NCBI RefSeq assembly: GCF_003075035.1
Contig: NZ_QCZE01000002.1
Coordinates: forward strand, 124,001-188,000
Length of the DNA: 64,000 nucleotides
Source of the DNA: Zobellella maritima
GTDB taxonomy: Bacteria; Pseudomonadota; Gammaproteobacteria; Enterobacterales; Aeromonadaceae
Direction of reading: 5' to 3'
Positions 1 to 9,398 of this stretch are shown here, piece after piece. The translations under genes and the position numbers were made by a program. The notes under the pieces are model-generated. The model saw only the letters and a list, made by a program, of their open reading frames with translations. It did not search any database and was not told the origin of the DNA. The first letter of the stretch is position 1; each line of letters starts with the position of its first letter.

Positions 1-776
1 TGCGTTTCATCAGAGAAGCAACGCGTGTCACCTGTTAGCGTAATAATTGTAGGAATAACATTGGCACCACCATTGGTCTTTATGTCGGTAACTGATAAAA
101 TTGCAGGCTCGTTGATCGCATCTAGATTACGAGTAATAATGCTTTGTAACGCAGGTACAATGCTGCATGCGGTAATCATTGGGTCACTGCCTAAGTGAGG
201 CATCGCAGCATGGCCACCATCGGCAAGCACTTCAATTTTAAAATGATTTTCACTTGCCATTACTGAGCCTGGGCTGATCAAGAAACTACCGACGTCTATA
301 CCTGGCAAGTTATGCATCGCATAAATGGCGTCAATCTTCCAACGAGTGAACAATCCATCTTCAATCATGGCTTTTGCGCCAGTACCCAACTCTTCTGCAG
401 GCTGGAAAACAAAGTAAACAGTACCATCAAAGTCATTTTGTAGTGACAGTTGATATGCCGCACCAAGTAACATAGAAGCATGACCATCATGTCCACAACC
501 ATGCATCATCCCGTTATTTTTCGAAACGTAGGAAAAGTCATTTTTCTCTTCTATAGGTAGCGCATCAAAATCAGCACGTATTGCGATAGATTCCGTTGAT
601 GTGCCACGGCTTAGAATGCCCACAATCCCTGTTTTGCCAATGCCCCGTACAACTTCAATACCAAACTCTTCAAGTTTCCGCGCAATAAACTCCGATGTTG
701 ATTTTTCTTTAAAACCAATTTCAGGAATGGAGTGTAAGTGGTGTCGCCACTCTATTATTTCATTTGATAAACTCAT
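1..776 (-). CDS. M20-family amidohydrolase (hippurate hydrolase-like), 3' end outside the window
   Basis: Read directly on the minus strand from an ATG at 776; the frame stays open to base 1, so the C-terminus is missing. The product is an M20D metallo-amidohydrolase of the N-acyl-amino-acid/hippurate hydrolase type, which removes an acyl group from an amino acid in the cytoplasm. Visible signatures are the zinc motif HGCGHDGHAS, the FQPAEELGTGA segment with the paired glutamates, and the later DGGHAAMPHLG histidine of the dimerisation lid. It is the last gene of a minus-strand AT-rich block with a racemase-family enzyme, an amino-acid permease, an M24 peptidase and a PLP lyase, so it may deacylate an imported conjugate. 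The substrate cannot be read from sequence. Confidence 0.88.
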   Translation of the reverse strand, partial: MSLSNEIIEWRHHLHSIPEIGFKEKSTSEFIARKLEEFGIEVVRGIGKTGIVGILSRGTSTESIAIRADFDALPIEEKNDFSYVSKNNGMMHGCGHDGHASMLLGAAYQLSLQNDFDGTVYFVFQPAEELGTGAKAMIEDGLFTRWKIDAIYAMHNLPGIDVGSFLISPGSVMASENHFKIEVLADGGHAAMPHLGSDPMITACSIVPALQSIITRNLDAINEPAILSVTDIKTNGGANVIPTIITLTGDTRCFSDET

Positions 777-926
777 ATTGGCCTCTTGGTGAGGTGATGG
801 GGTCTATAGTATAAGATGTAAAAATCAAAATTGTTTAAAATTTGATTTTATAGTTTTTGTTATTTTTAGCAAACAAAAAATAATATTTTTAATATTCACA
901 ATGTTTAGGATAATGAATTGCCTTTT

Positions 927-1700
927 CTAGATGTCTCCGGATAGTAGTTTCCCATATCCTGGGCATACTGCTTTTTTTCCACATAAATGCATTGAGTGCC
1001 AAAATAAAGCTGAGTTGCTAGATACAATAGGAATGCCATACTTGTTTTCTAAGTGTTGTATTCTTTCTACGGCTCGAAGGCTGGTGCATGACATAAAAAT
1101 AACATCGACATTACCGTCCTTAGTTATTTTTTCGATGCCTTCATTAAACGTTTCTAACGTAACTTTATGGATCATGTTATCGTCAATAATGCCTAGAGAC
1201 GCCAAGCCTACAACGTTAAATCCTGCATTGGTTAATTGCTCGTAAAGAGGGAAGTTAACATCTGTTGGGTAAGGTGAAAATACTGCTACGTTCTTAGCGC
1301 CTAAATGCTTAAATGCAGCTTGAGCGGCAGACCATGGATTGGTTGTTGGGGTCACTTCGCGCCCTTTAGTTAATAACTTGGACACTTTATTTTCACCAAT
1401 GAGAATGGAGGCGGACGTACATGCGAATGCCATTACATCCATTGATAACCCATCACCAACCAATGCTGCACCATCGCTAATGCTTTCCGCTACAGCGTCT
1501 AATGCTTCAGGAGTCATGCCATTTTCTTTAAATATTCTGGTGCTAAAAAGTGAAGCTTGTTCGCGCAGTAGGTGAGACCAATCTGTTTCTAAGGAATGAT
1601 CATTGGCTAGCTGAACAAGACCAATATGAACTCGTTCAGGGCGAGGGGCAGGTTCAAACCCGATTCTTACTTCAAACTCATGAAATTGTTCTAAATTCAT
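927..1700 (-). CDS. Asp/Glu racemase-superfamily protein (maleate isomerase / arylmalonate decarboxylase-like)
   Basis: 257-aa protein. The frame is open 27 bases further upstream, but I chose the ATG at 1700 (MNLEQF) because AAGGA lies at proper spacing before it. Two cysteine motifs typical of the family are present, FACTSAS (about residue 95) and MSCTSLRA (about residue 205), which correspond to the paired catalytic cysteines of maleate isomerase and Asp/Glu racemases. TPTTNPWSAAQAAFKHLGAKNVAVFSPY also fits the second-domain start. Family members isomerise maleate to fumarate, racemise amino acids or decarboxylate malonates, and the exact reaction is open. It sits between the M20 hydrolase gene and the APC permease gene in the same orientation. 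Confidence 0.8.
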   Translation of the reverse strand: MNLEQFHEFEVRIGFEPAPRPERVHIGLVQLANDHSLETDWSHLLREQASLFSTRIFKENGMTPEALDAVAESISDGAALVGDGLSMDVMAFACTSASILIGENKVSKLLTKGREVTPTTNPWSAAQAAFKHLGAKNVAVFSPYPTDVNFPLYEQLTNAGFNVVGLASLGIIDDNMIHKVTLETFNEGIEKITKDGNVDVIFMSCTSLRAVERIQHLENKYGIPIVSSNSALFWHSMHLCGKKAVCPGYGKLLSGDI

Positions 1701-2225
1701 ATTAGCATTCCTTCTTGTCAGTTTCATTTTGGAGAGCTTCGTTTTGTCAGCCCCTGCAATTGTTGAGTGAGGATGAACCCTGATTTCTTTTACTAAAAAA
1801 TTAGTGGTGACACACGAATTCTCTGTATGGCTATATTAATTTATCTGTAACTTTGACTTGTGGTTATACTCGTCCATATGTTGTCTTTGATGTGCTTTTA
1901 TCCAACTATTGGGATGAGATTTATTTCGGGTTGCTTCTCTGTCTTAGGCATCGCTTTAATTATTTTTGGGACGTTCTTCATTAATGAATTTTCCGCAGTA
2001 ATTTCACCCAGAATGAAGTAATGTCTGGAGTGGTCGTTTCATATTATTAAGTGCTAAGTCTTGCTCCATAGTATAAGTCCAATACGACCGTGATATATTA
2101 TGAAATAGGGTCGACACTATCATATTCAGGGGCTTTTAGTTTCCTGGTAATAATGATGTCGACCCACTTTTTCAGTGTTTAAATGACTTAAGTTCTTGGG
2201 GTGAAGCCAGTTCGGCTCAACTAAA
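1701..2225. other. Intergenic gap with one perfect spaced inverted repeat
   Basis: No convincing gene in this 525-bp AT-rich gap. It holds the promoter region of the racemase-family gene and the 3' flank of the APC permease gene. The only structure I see is a perfect 9-bp inverted repeat, GGGTCGACA at 2108-2116 and TGTCGACCC at 2157-2165, about 40 bp apart. It could be a regulator site or a relic of an element end. Confidence 0.5.
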
Positions 2226-3620
2226 CTACCTCAGGTTACTTGCTAGAGAGTCGGTGTTCTTTTCAAGGCTTGGTTCTATGTTAGCTCCACCATTAGAGGT
2301 GACTATATTGATTTCCTTGTCTTTTTTAATGGCATAGAGAATTCCTATGGTAAATGCTGCTGCAGTTACAATCACAATATACAATTTAATAGAAGTCACT
2401 GAATTATATATAAGTATGCCCTGAACGACACCGGCGAGGCCTATTAGCACATAAAAAAACCACAAAGGAACATTTTTGCCAAACTCTCGCGTTGCCCAAG
2501 CACTTGGGAACTTCTTAGGTAGCATTGCGATTGCTACCATCATGAAGATGCCAATGCAAATATCAGTAAGGATATAAGTGTTTGCAATGGTGCTAATATC
2601 CCAGCCAAGAAGGATTGGTAACATAGAAGCAAGCCAGCAAAGCGTTAATATCTTCCAGGGGCTGCCTCTTCTGTTTGTAACGGCGAAGCTTTTCGGGAAC
2701 CATCCATCATGTGTAGCAGCCTGGATTGGTTGTACATAAGATGCATAAACACTGTTAATTGTCGTTGTCAGAGCCATAAATGGCCCACAAACCATAAAGA
2801 ACACAAAAATTGGAGTTGAAAGAATTTCACGAGCAACAATTGTTAGAGGCTGATTAGCTACTTCATTAATTGGAAGGGTGCCGGAAGCTACGACCGAAAC
2901 CCCCAAGTAAATAAAGATAATTGCTATTGTTGTACCAATCATGCCAAATGGGATATCTTTTTTGGGGCGTGCAGCATACTTGCTAAAGTACATCAAATAG
3001 TACTGGCAGTATGTCGCAAAGGAAAGTAAGCAAGCCGCTTTAAAAATCCCCATGTTACCTTGTGATGCAAAGTCTGGATTAGAACTTGGAGATAGAAGAG
3101 TCAAGTCAACTTGCCCGAAGCCAATTAAAATAAATGTTGCGATACCAACCGCAAGCAAGGTTGTCATTATGTTTTGGAATCTAGATAGAGTATCCAGACC
3201 AAACAGGTTTACGATGTAGAATACCGTTAAACCTGCGATGGCTCCTGCTGATGGAGTGATAGTTGGTAGTAATGAGTTAATGTAAAAACCTAGCGCCAGG
3301 GCATAAATGGCTACAGTAGGAAAATATAGGAAAAAACTTACAACATACATACCAGAATACTTCTTCCCTAGTATTCTGCTGATAAGGGCGTAAGGACCAC
3401 CATCCAAAACGAGTGTGCCACTCGCGAATAACATGGGGATGTTATAGAAGATGCCGAATATAATGGCGATACCAAAAGCTAACCACAATGCATGACCAGT
3501 TAAACCAATACCTGCACCGATAAGTGAAAACAACCCTGCACCGACAGTAATACCGATACCCATGGCCAAAAGTGTCCATTTTCCAAGGGCTGTGTTACTT
3601 GAGGTTTCTAAATGTGACAT
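2226..3620 (-). CDS. APC-superfamily amino acid permease
   Basis: 464-aa inner-membrane permease with about 12 hydrophobic segments. The N-terminal GIGITVGAGLFSLIGAGIG (TM1) is the glycine-rich unwound substrate-binding helix of amino acid-polyamine-organocation transporters. The start is supported by GGGAGGAAACTAAG before the ATG. The C-terminal 30 residues are hydrophilic. It probably imports an amino acid or amino-acid conjugate for the neighbouring PLP lyase, M24 and M20 hydrolases; the substrate is not predictable. Part of the AT-rich minus-strand block. Confidence 0.88.
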   Translation of the reverse strand: MSHLETSSNTALGKWTLLAMGIGITVGAGLFSLIGAGIGLTGHALWLAFGIAIIFGIFYNIPMLFASGTLVLDGGPYALISRILGKKYSGMYVVSFFLYFPTVAIYALALGFYINSLLPTITPSAGAIAGLTVFYIVNLFGLDTLSRFQNIMTTLLAVGIATFILIGFGQVDLTLLSPSSNPDFASQGNMGIFKAACLLSFATYCQYYLMYFSKYAARPKKDIPFGMIGTTIAIIFIYLGVSVVASGTLPINEVANQPLTIVAREILSTPIFVFFMVCGPFMALTTTINSVYASYVQPIQAATHDGWFPKSFAVTNRRGSPWKILTLCWLASMLPILLGWDISTIANTYILTDICIGIFMMVAIAMLPKKFPSAWATREFGKNVPLWFFYVLIGLAGVVQGILIYNSVTSIKLYIVIVTAAAFTIGILYAIKKDKEINIVTSNGGANIEPSLEKNTDSLASNLR

Positions 3621-3755
3621 CTTAGTTTCCTCCCTTGGGAAGGCTGATAGGATATACTTTATCCCACGCAGGTATATAGCATTGTATGAAGTTCATATTA
3701 GAATCCTTTCTTGTTTTTTCTGTTTATATAAATTCCAGTTTATTACTCAGTGAGA

Positions 3756-4919
3756 TTAATCTATGATGATCAGTTCCGGTTCTGCACGCTCAGACAGCCA
3801 TTCAGCACCCTCCTCTGTAATCACAATGTTTTCCTCGTGTAACATTGTTTTTCCCTTCGCATAAACCATGCCCGGTTCTAGAGTCATCACCATACCCGGC
3901 TTCAATACTGTATTGTCTGTGGCAGTGTTAGATGGTCGCTCAGTTAGCTCCATGCCTAAACCATGACCAACTCGACCGATGTCATTTCCCAATGCACCAT
4001 TGGCCTCTAGTACTTTCCACATTGCGTTATAGATGTCAGTTGTCGTTGCACCAGGTCGGGCAACTTCAAAGCCTTTCGTGGTAGCTTCATAAGTCGCACG
4101 ATAAGCTGCTTTCGTTTGCTCACTGACATTACCAAATGCCCAGTTCCTATCGAAATCAGAGAAGTAACCATCCCATACCGCGCCTGTATCAATAAGTAAT
4201 ACATCGCCAGGTTCAATGATGCGATCTGTGGGGCCCATTAAAATATCGTCGTACCCGTCAGGACCCGATCCAGCAATGATAAATGGACACTCATCAGCAC
4301 CCTCTTGTAGCATGTCTATACCAAATCTCTTGCAGATCTGACGTTCAGTCATGCCTGCTCGGGCATATTCTGGAATACGCTTGAAGGAAGCACTGGTGAT
4401 GCGGCAAATTTCACGGGTTTTCGCTATCTCAGCAGCTGATTTAATTTGTCGAAGCTCATGGGTGGCCAACGAGATATCAACAAACTCTTTGTTCACAATG
4501 GCGGTCAGTTTTAAATAGTTATTAACCGGCATGCGAAGGTGAGACTCGATGCCTAAAGTGGCCCCAATCCTGCCATGACGGTTTGGTAATTTTTTCAAGG
4601 TATCGGCAACAAGACTAATGCCATCATCTTCAGGACGTGGAGCGGGCCAGGTGATAATAGTGTCGATCCATGTTTTCGACATTCCCTTCGCTCCAATCTC
4701 AGGAATGATAGCTATCGGTTTTCCTTCGGCTGGAATAACAACAAACCAAGGGCGAGTTGGACTGTGCCAAAATTGTGAATGGAAGCCAGTGAAATAGCGA
4801 ACGTTTGGTTCAGTAGTGAAAAACATGGCGTCGAGCTTCATGTCATGCATCACTTTTTGAGCACGAAGGGTACGTTGCTCAAATTCTTGTTGGGTAAATC
4901 CACGAGTAGGGATCGTCAT
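3756..4919 (-). CDS. M24-family metallopeptidase (Xaa-Pro aminopeptidase/creatinase fold)
   Basis: 387 aa, with an N-terminal creatinase-type domain (residues 1-160) and a C-terminal pita-bread domain. The five metal ligands are recognisable: Asp in LLIDTGAVWDGY, Asp in FSDFDR, His in VGHGLGMELTERPS, Glu in TLEPGM and Glu in LHEENIVIT. A good GGAAGG site precedes the ATG. Family members cleave X-Pro bonds, but several are specialised hydrolases or lyases (creatinase, ectoine hydrolase, DMSP lyase DddP). Compared from memory, it does not look close to ectoine hydrolase or DddP. It is followed 135 bp downstream by the permease gene, so it is probably part of one catabolic unit. Confidence 0.85.
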   Translation of the reverse strand: MTIPTRGFTQQEFEQRTLRAQKVMHDMKLDAMFFTTEPNVRYFTGFHSQFWHSPTRPWFVVIPAEGKPIAIIPEIGAKGMSKTWIDTIITWPAPRPEDDGISLVADTLKKLPNRHGRIGATLGIESHLRMPVNNYLKLTAIVNKEFVDISLATHELRQIKSAAEIAKTREICRITSASFKRIPEYARAGMTERQICKRFGIDMLQEGADECPFIIAGSGPDGYDDILMGPTDRIIEPGDVLLIDTGAVWDGYFSDFDRNWAFGNVSEQTKAAYRATYEATTKGFEVARPGATTTDIYNAMWKVLEANGALGNDIGRVGHGLGMELTERPSNTATDNTVLKPGMVMTLEPGMVYAKGKTMLHEENIVITEEGAEWLSERAEPELIIID

Positions 4920-4954
4920 TTTATTTGCCTTCCATTTCTAACTATTGCATGTTT

Positions 4955-6157
4955 TTATAGCGAAACCAAACTTGACCTAATTTCGTCTTGGTTTTCTTTC
5001 TGTTTAGATATAGCCTGGAACGCATGCTCAAGATCTTGGATTAGCTCTGCTGGGTGTTCTAAACCAATGTTTAGACGTACCAGTCTACCCGCATAGTCTT
5101 TACCTGGGCGCTCGACATTTGGATAAACCAACGCCAAACTAGTGACACCACCCCAACTCATTCCAATTTTAAACATTTCTAACGTATCGATGAATTGTTC
5201 AACTTGCTGAGCCGTGAAATTATCTGTAAATAGGAAAGAGAAAACGCTACTAGAACCTATGAAATCTCGCTTCCATAAATCATGGCCTGGGCATGATGGG
5301 AAGGCGGGATGAAATACCTGTTTAACCTCTTTTTGCTCGGTTAGCCATTCAGCAATCTCAAGGGTTGATGCCTCCAGGTGCTTCAGCCGAATACCAAGAG
5401 TTTGCAGGCCCCTTAGAGCGAGGCTACAGTCATCTGGAGAAACAGCTAAACCAAGTTGCTTGTACGTAACACCTACTTTAGCTTTTAGCGATTCATTGTT
5501 TACCGATACTGTTCCAAGCAATAGATCGCTATGACCGCCGACATATTTTGTTAACGCCTGCATACTTATATCAACCCCATGACCGAAGGCATCAAACAAT
5601 ATGCCCGCGGCATAGGTATTATCCAATGCAACCATAACATCTCTTTCATGAGCTGCTTTACAAATGGCAGGGATATCTTGGATTTCCATCGTGACGGAGC
5701 CTGGACTCTCTACCCAGATTAGGGTTGTATTCTCGCGAATAAGATTCGCAATTCCAGCGCCAATAAGAGGGTCATATGGTTCAATATCGATACCCAAATT
5801 TCTAAGTAACCCTTGGGCCATTTCTTTGTTGGGGCCATAAGCGCTATAGGGAACTAAGGCGTGGCTGCCCGCTTTACACATTGTAAAATACACGAGAGCG
5901 ATAGCTGCTTGTCCTCCCGGCACGACAAAGCTGTATAGAGCACCTTCTAACTGTGCAATGCGCCCTGATAGCTCTAGAGCTGTTGGTGTACCATACAGGC
6001 CGTAACTATAACCGTTTTCAATCTGTTCCCAATCATCTACCACATCAGCTTGTTTTTTGAATACTACTGTTGAACCGCGATAAGTTGGTGTGGCTAAAGA
6101 TTCAAACCCTGGCGCGGCCAAAGTTTGTGGTTGTACAAGTCTGCTATGCCAGTGCAT
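4955..6157 (-). CDS. Cystathionine beta-lyase-like PLP enzyme (Cys/Met metabolism family)
   Basis: 400 aa. The frame also has a TTG 12 bp upstream (6169), but GGAG lies 7 bases before the ATG at 6157, which I take as start. The PLP lysine is in QALTKYVGGHSD, and the cofactor-anchoring YGLYGTPT, PGGQAAI, VALDNTYAAG and the C-terminal VRLNIGLEHPAELIQDL are classic for this fold-I family. The MSWGGVTSLALVYP motif favours cystathionine beta-lyase (MetC type) over gamma-synthase. It cleaves C-S bonds of cystathionine or S-conjugates to a thiol, pyruvate and ammonia. It is the first gene of the AT-rich block, and its neighbours suggest a catabolic S-conjugate lyase rather than biosynthesis; that is inference. 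Confidence 0.88.
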   Translation of the reverse strand: MHWHSRLVQPQTLAAPGFESLATPTYRGSTVVFKKQADVVDDWEQIENGYSYGLYGTPTALELSGRIAQLEGALYSFVVPGGQAAIALVYFTMCKAGSHALVPYSAYGPNKEMAQGLLRNLGIDIEPYDPLIGAGIANLIRENTTLIWVESPGSVTMEIQDIPAICKAAHERDVMVALDNTYAAGILFDAFGHGVDISMQALTKYVGGHSDLLLGTVSVNNESLKAKVGVTYKQLGLAVSPDDCSLALRGLQTLGIRLKHLEASTLEIAEWLTEQKEVKQVFHPAFPSCPGHDLWKRDFIGSSSVFSFLFTDNFTAQQVEQFIDTLEMFKIGMSWGGVTSLALVYPNVERPGKDYAGRLVRLNIGLEHPAELIQDLEHAFQAISKQKENQDEIRSSLVSL

Positions 6158-6268
6158 ATAAAACTCCAAGTCGAGAGTTGATTGAATATGCTTCGATATT
6201 ATTTCGTTTAGGGTGAGAAGTGCGCTCTATTTAAGCTAGGTTTTTGGGAAAATTTATCACATGTCCTA

Positions 6269-6708
6269 GGGGCTGTCGTCATGAGCCGATTGTTATTACA
6301 AACCCTATCCCATTACAGCAAAATCTAACGATAACATGACTATCCCTGCTCATCGCCGCCACGATATCTCTGACCATGTATAGCAACCACTCGCTCCTCA
6401 CTTACTGGGTAAAAAAGGCGATTGGGACCAAGAGGTGCGTGATAACCGGTTGTTTATTAACGCTGTATTTTGGATCTTGCGCACCGGTGCTCCTTGGCGA
6501 GACTTGCCACCTGACTATGGAGACTGGAAAAATACCCACCGTCGTTTTTGCCGTTGGCGTGATACGGGAATGTGGCCGGGCCTCCAGGAGCGGCTGATAA
6601 ACGAACTGTATTTAGAATGGTTGATGATCGATGCCTGCCATATCAAGGTTCACCCTCATGCCTGCGGTGCAGTGGGTGGCAATCAGAACATGGAAATTAC
6701 AAAGGGAA
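6269..6708 (+). mobile_element. IS5-family transposase remnant (truncated, in-frame stop)
   Basis: The plus strand encodes the DUF4096-type N-terminus of an IS5-family transposase: DNRLFINAVFWILRTGAPWRDLP, then WKNTHRRFCRWRD and YEWLMIDA-like sequence ending at GGNQNME. Reading from an ATG at 6336, the codon just after HDISDHV is TAG, so the gene is interrupted, and all of the protein beyond the first third is lost. The left end is probably the GGGGCTGTCGTC stretch at about 6269, directly after a CTAG that fits the usual IS5 target. The right side is cut by the next element. Confidence 0.8.
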
Positions 6709-6749
6709 CTGAACCAGAACGAGAGCACGTATGTTTACTTTTTACCCAG

Positions 6750-7876
6750 TTACGCCAGTCCGGCATTGATCACCTTCTTCAGATAGGCACTGTTCATGCT
6801 CACCATCTTCTGTTTTCGCCGGATACTGGCCTTTTTCGAGGTCTCAGAGCGTAATATGTTCAGGGCTATGTGGCGTAAGCTGGCGAGGGTTTCTGCTGCA
6901 TTTTCGCGATAAATGGGGCAACCACCTTCCTTCATGGAAACGTCCGTACCCAGTGCAGATTATTTTCCATGGCCCAATGACCACGAATAACAGCGGGAAA
7001 GTGGACTGTGTTCAGCTCAGCTGAACTGATGTAGTAACGATACTCCAGAGATGACTTGCCTGATTTATCTTGGCGATAACTTATCGCCACGCCCAGGGTC
7101 TTTCCCAGGGTCTTTATATCAGTCCACTCGGGAAACCTGTCAAGCAGTGCATCAGCTGGCAATACGTGGTATTTCCGGGCTTCGGTGCGGCCATGTCCGT
7201 GCTCGATGGTGACATTTTCCGGGCTGGTCTCCGCATTGTGTATCGGACGCAGCTCACGCTGAACGGCCCGGTGCAGTAGCGCTTGATTATCTATTACCGC
7301 GAGCAGGTAATCTCCACCCCGGTTGATAATGGCTTCCGCAACCTTGGTCTGGCACCCCATGGCATAAATGGAAACCAGGCAGCCGTTGATATCCAGTAGG
7401 CATAGCAGTGCGGGGATTGCCTTGATTTCATTGGATTTGGCCTCTGTTTTCAGCTGACCCATGACCACCTTGCTATCGACAGCAAAGGCGCTGACCATAT
7501 GAATGGCTGAACGCCTGTTTTCACGTTCATATGAGCCCCTTAAGGTTTTGCCGTCGATGGTAATCAGCTCGCTGCCAGTGCGCTTATTGACCGACTTTGC
7601 CCAATGAACAAAGCGTTGCTGGAACTCGCTTGGATCAAGGGCAGAGGTACGGGCGATGGTGTCATGTACCGGCAGTCCATTGGGGAAACAGGCCTTTACC
7701 CTGAAACCAGTCGAGACGTGCCTCACCGAAATCTTCAATGTCTTCCCAACCTTCGGCACCAGCGATGACTGCACAGACCGTCAGGAACAGAACATCAAAC
7801 AGCGGGTAACTGATTTTGACCGTCTGGCGCGGATCTTTCAGTCTACCAAAGTACTCGAAAAGGCATCAAGGCTCAT
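6750..7876 (-). pseudogene. ISAs1-family transposase pseudogene (several frameshifts)
   Basis: The minus strand carries a nearly full-length ISAs1-family transposase. From an ATG at 7876 it begins MSLDAF, then continues in a second frame as EYFGRLKDPRQ...GWEDIEDFGEARLDWF. It shifts again to FPNGLPVHDTIAR...ITIDGKTLRGSYE...GHWAMENNLHWV, and at about 6952 shifts once more to DVSMKEGGCPIYRENAAETLASLRHIALNILR. At least three reading-frame breaks are visible (near 7860, near 7685 in a CCCC run, and near 6952), so no intact transposase can be made. DDE-region blocks (DGKTLRGS, MGCQTKVAE) are still easy to read, so the decay looks recent. Confidence 0.88.
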
Positions 7877-7966
7877 GGTCGTGCTCCCAAAAAGGAGTAT
7901 AAGATTACAAGTCGATCTGCGAGTCAAATTACTCCAACCTGGTCATAAAACATTCGTGATCTTCTC

Positions 7967-8145
7967 AAGGCCCTGAACTCCTGTCCCAGCGTCATCGGCA
8001 CTGTATTCTGCAGCGTGATGCCGCTGAGGGCGAAGTTTTTGCTGGCATGCAGGGAGTGAATGCCATAGTAGACCTCGACCGGAACGGGCTGCTCGCCCAG
8101 CAGCTCTATTTCCTGCCGTACTGCGGCTACATTAGGGGCCTGCAT
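7967..8145 (-). pseudogene. Aspartate ammonia-lyase (aspartase) pseudogene, internally deleted and truncated
   Basis: From an ATG at 8145 the first ~40 residues (RQEIELLGEQPVPVEVYYGI, HSLHASKNFALSG) match the N-terminus of aspartases. The frame then jumps directly to TLQNTVPMTLGQEFRAL, a block that in aspartases lies about 150 residues further on. After that it runs into non-homologous sequence next to the ISAs1 remnant. The gene has therefore lost an internal part and everything after the middle. Intact, it would have converted aspartate to fumarate and ammonia. Its position after the peptidase E operon suggests it once consumed the aspartate released there. Confidence 0.75.
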
Positions 8146-8177
8146 CGTTCGATTCTCGCAGGAATGGTTGAATAGAA

Positions 8178-8220
8178 TGAAAAGACCCATCCGGAATATT
8201 CGAGCGGGGTTCCGGATGGG
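8178..8220 (-). terminator. Rho-independent terminator of the peptide-utilisation operon
   Basis: Stem CCCATCCGGAA (8187-8197) pairs with TTCCGGATGGG (8210-8220). Read on the minus strand it is followed by TCTTTTCATT. It lies downstream of the DUF1177 gene and upstream of the aspartase fragment. The 8221-8424 stretch between terminator and gene holds nothing I can recognise. Confidence 0.75.
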
Positions 8221-8424
8221 GGGCTTAACTTAAAAGGCTGAGGCGTGATGGGAAATCACTGCGGTATGTCGAAACTTAGGGTGCCGGTAAGCGCAGCGCA
8301 CTGTTGCGCATCGAATGGTGCGGTTCACATGCTCACTGTCACCCTACGTCCGAGCATTCGATTACCGACTCGGTACACTTTTTCTGCGGAAGAGCGTTGG
8401 CTACCTCCGCTCCCGGCACCACAA

Positions 8425-9387
8425 TCAGTCGGTATTTTCCAGCTTAGCCACTTCCGTCTGCAATACGCTCAGCGAACCGTACAGCGAGATCAGACGCTGG
8501 TACTCGCTGTCATCGTAGAACTCGCAGGTATAACGCTTCGCATCACCGAACTGGATCGCCACTTCGACGCAGAATCGTACCGCCTCGGCGATATCGATTT
8601 CATGGCTGGCGCCTGAGGCGCTGCCGGCCACGGCGCCCTGAGCCACGATCGGCACACCCACCACCGGTGCCGAGGTCGCCACGGTCGGTTGCATGATGCT
8701 GTTGATGTGATAGACGCCGTTGTCATACGCCGTAATGTCCTGGGTCGTGATCGGCATCACCCGCGGCAATTCGCCGGTGGTCTGTTCGAAGATCCGCAAC
8801 AGGTCGTTGCTGACGCGCAGTACGTACCCTTCCTTCGCGGTCGGCGTGATACCGAAGCCACGATGATTGAAGATCCGGTTGCCCTTGCTGGTGTCCACCG
8901 ACAGAATCGCATCCATTTGCGCGTCAACTTCGTAGTGGTTCATGGTCGTGGAGGAGACCGGCATGCCCATGAAGTCCACCGGCTCGCGCGGCACGATCTC
9001 GGCATTGGTCGACAGGTGGGTGGTGACGATGACGTCGCCTTCCAGGCGATCGCCACGGGCTTTCGTTTGCGCCAGCTTCAACGCCGCGGCAATGACGGTA
9101 ACAGCACCGTCCGCGTCCGATACCATGCCTAGCCGGTCAGGACGGGCGCCAATAGCCCCATTGCGGCCGACCAGGCCCAGGGTACGCGCACTGCCGCCGT
9201 TGCTCTTGCCGTTCTCACCTTTCACCAGGATACGGATGAAGTCGGCGCGACTTTCCTCGGTCACCTGCTCAACACTCACCTCCACGCCGAATTCACGGTA
9301 GGGTTCGAACAGCTGAAGAACCGCATCGCCGGTGACATTGGCGCCATCCAGCAGTTCATAAACAGTCAGGGTTTGCTGTAAGCTCAT
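8425..9387 (-). CDS. DUF1177 family protein
   Basis: 320-aa cytoplasmic protein that I recognise as DUF1177, a family of unknown function often found beside OPT transporters and amino-acid/peptide genes. It starts MSLQQTLTVYELLDGANVTG. Conserved-looking stretches include GLVGRNGAIGARPDRLGMVSDADGA and THLSTNAEIVPREPVDFMGMP, which contain Asp and His residues that could form a hydrolase-like centre; this is only a guess. Last gene of the minus-strand operon, 11 bp after peptidase E, with an rho-independent terminator downstream. Confidence 0.8.
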   Translation of the reverse strand: MSLQQTLTVYELLDGANVTGDAVLQLFEPYREFGVEVSVEQVTEESRADFIRILVKGENGKSNGGSARTLGLVGRNGAIGARPDRLGMVSDADGAVTVIAAALKLAQTKARGDRLEGDVIVTTHLSTNAEIVPREPVDFMGMPVSSTTMNHYEVDAQMDAILSVDTSKGNRIFNHRGFGITPTAKEGYVLRVSNDLLRIFEQTTGELPRVMPITTQDITAYDNGVYHINSIMQPTVATSAPVVGVPIVAQGAVAGSASGASHEIDIAEAVRFCVEVAIQFGDAKRYTCEFYDDSEYQRLISLYGSLSVLQTEVAKLENTD

Positions 9388-9398
9388 TTCATCACTCC

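Noticed and set aside
6435-6854. Intact small IS5 transposase gene
   Set aside because: Only the N-terminal third has homology, there is an in-frame TAG upstream, and the end reads into the next element.
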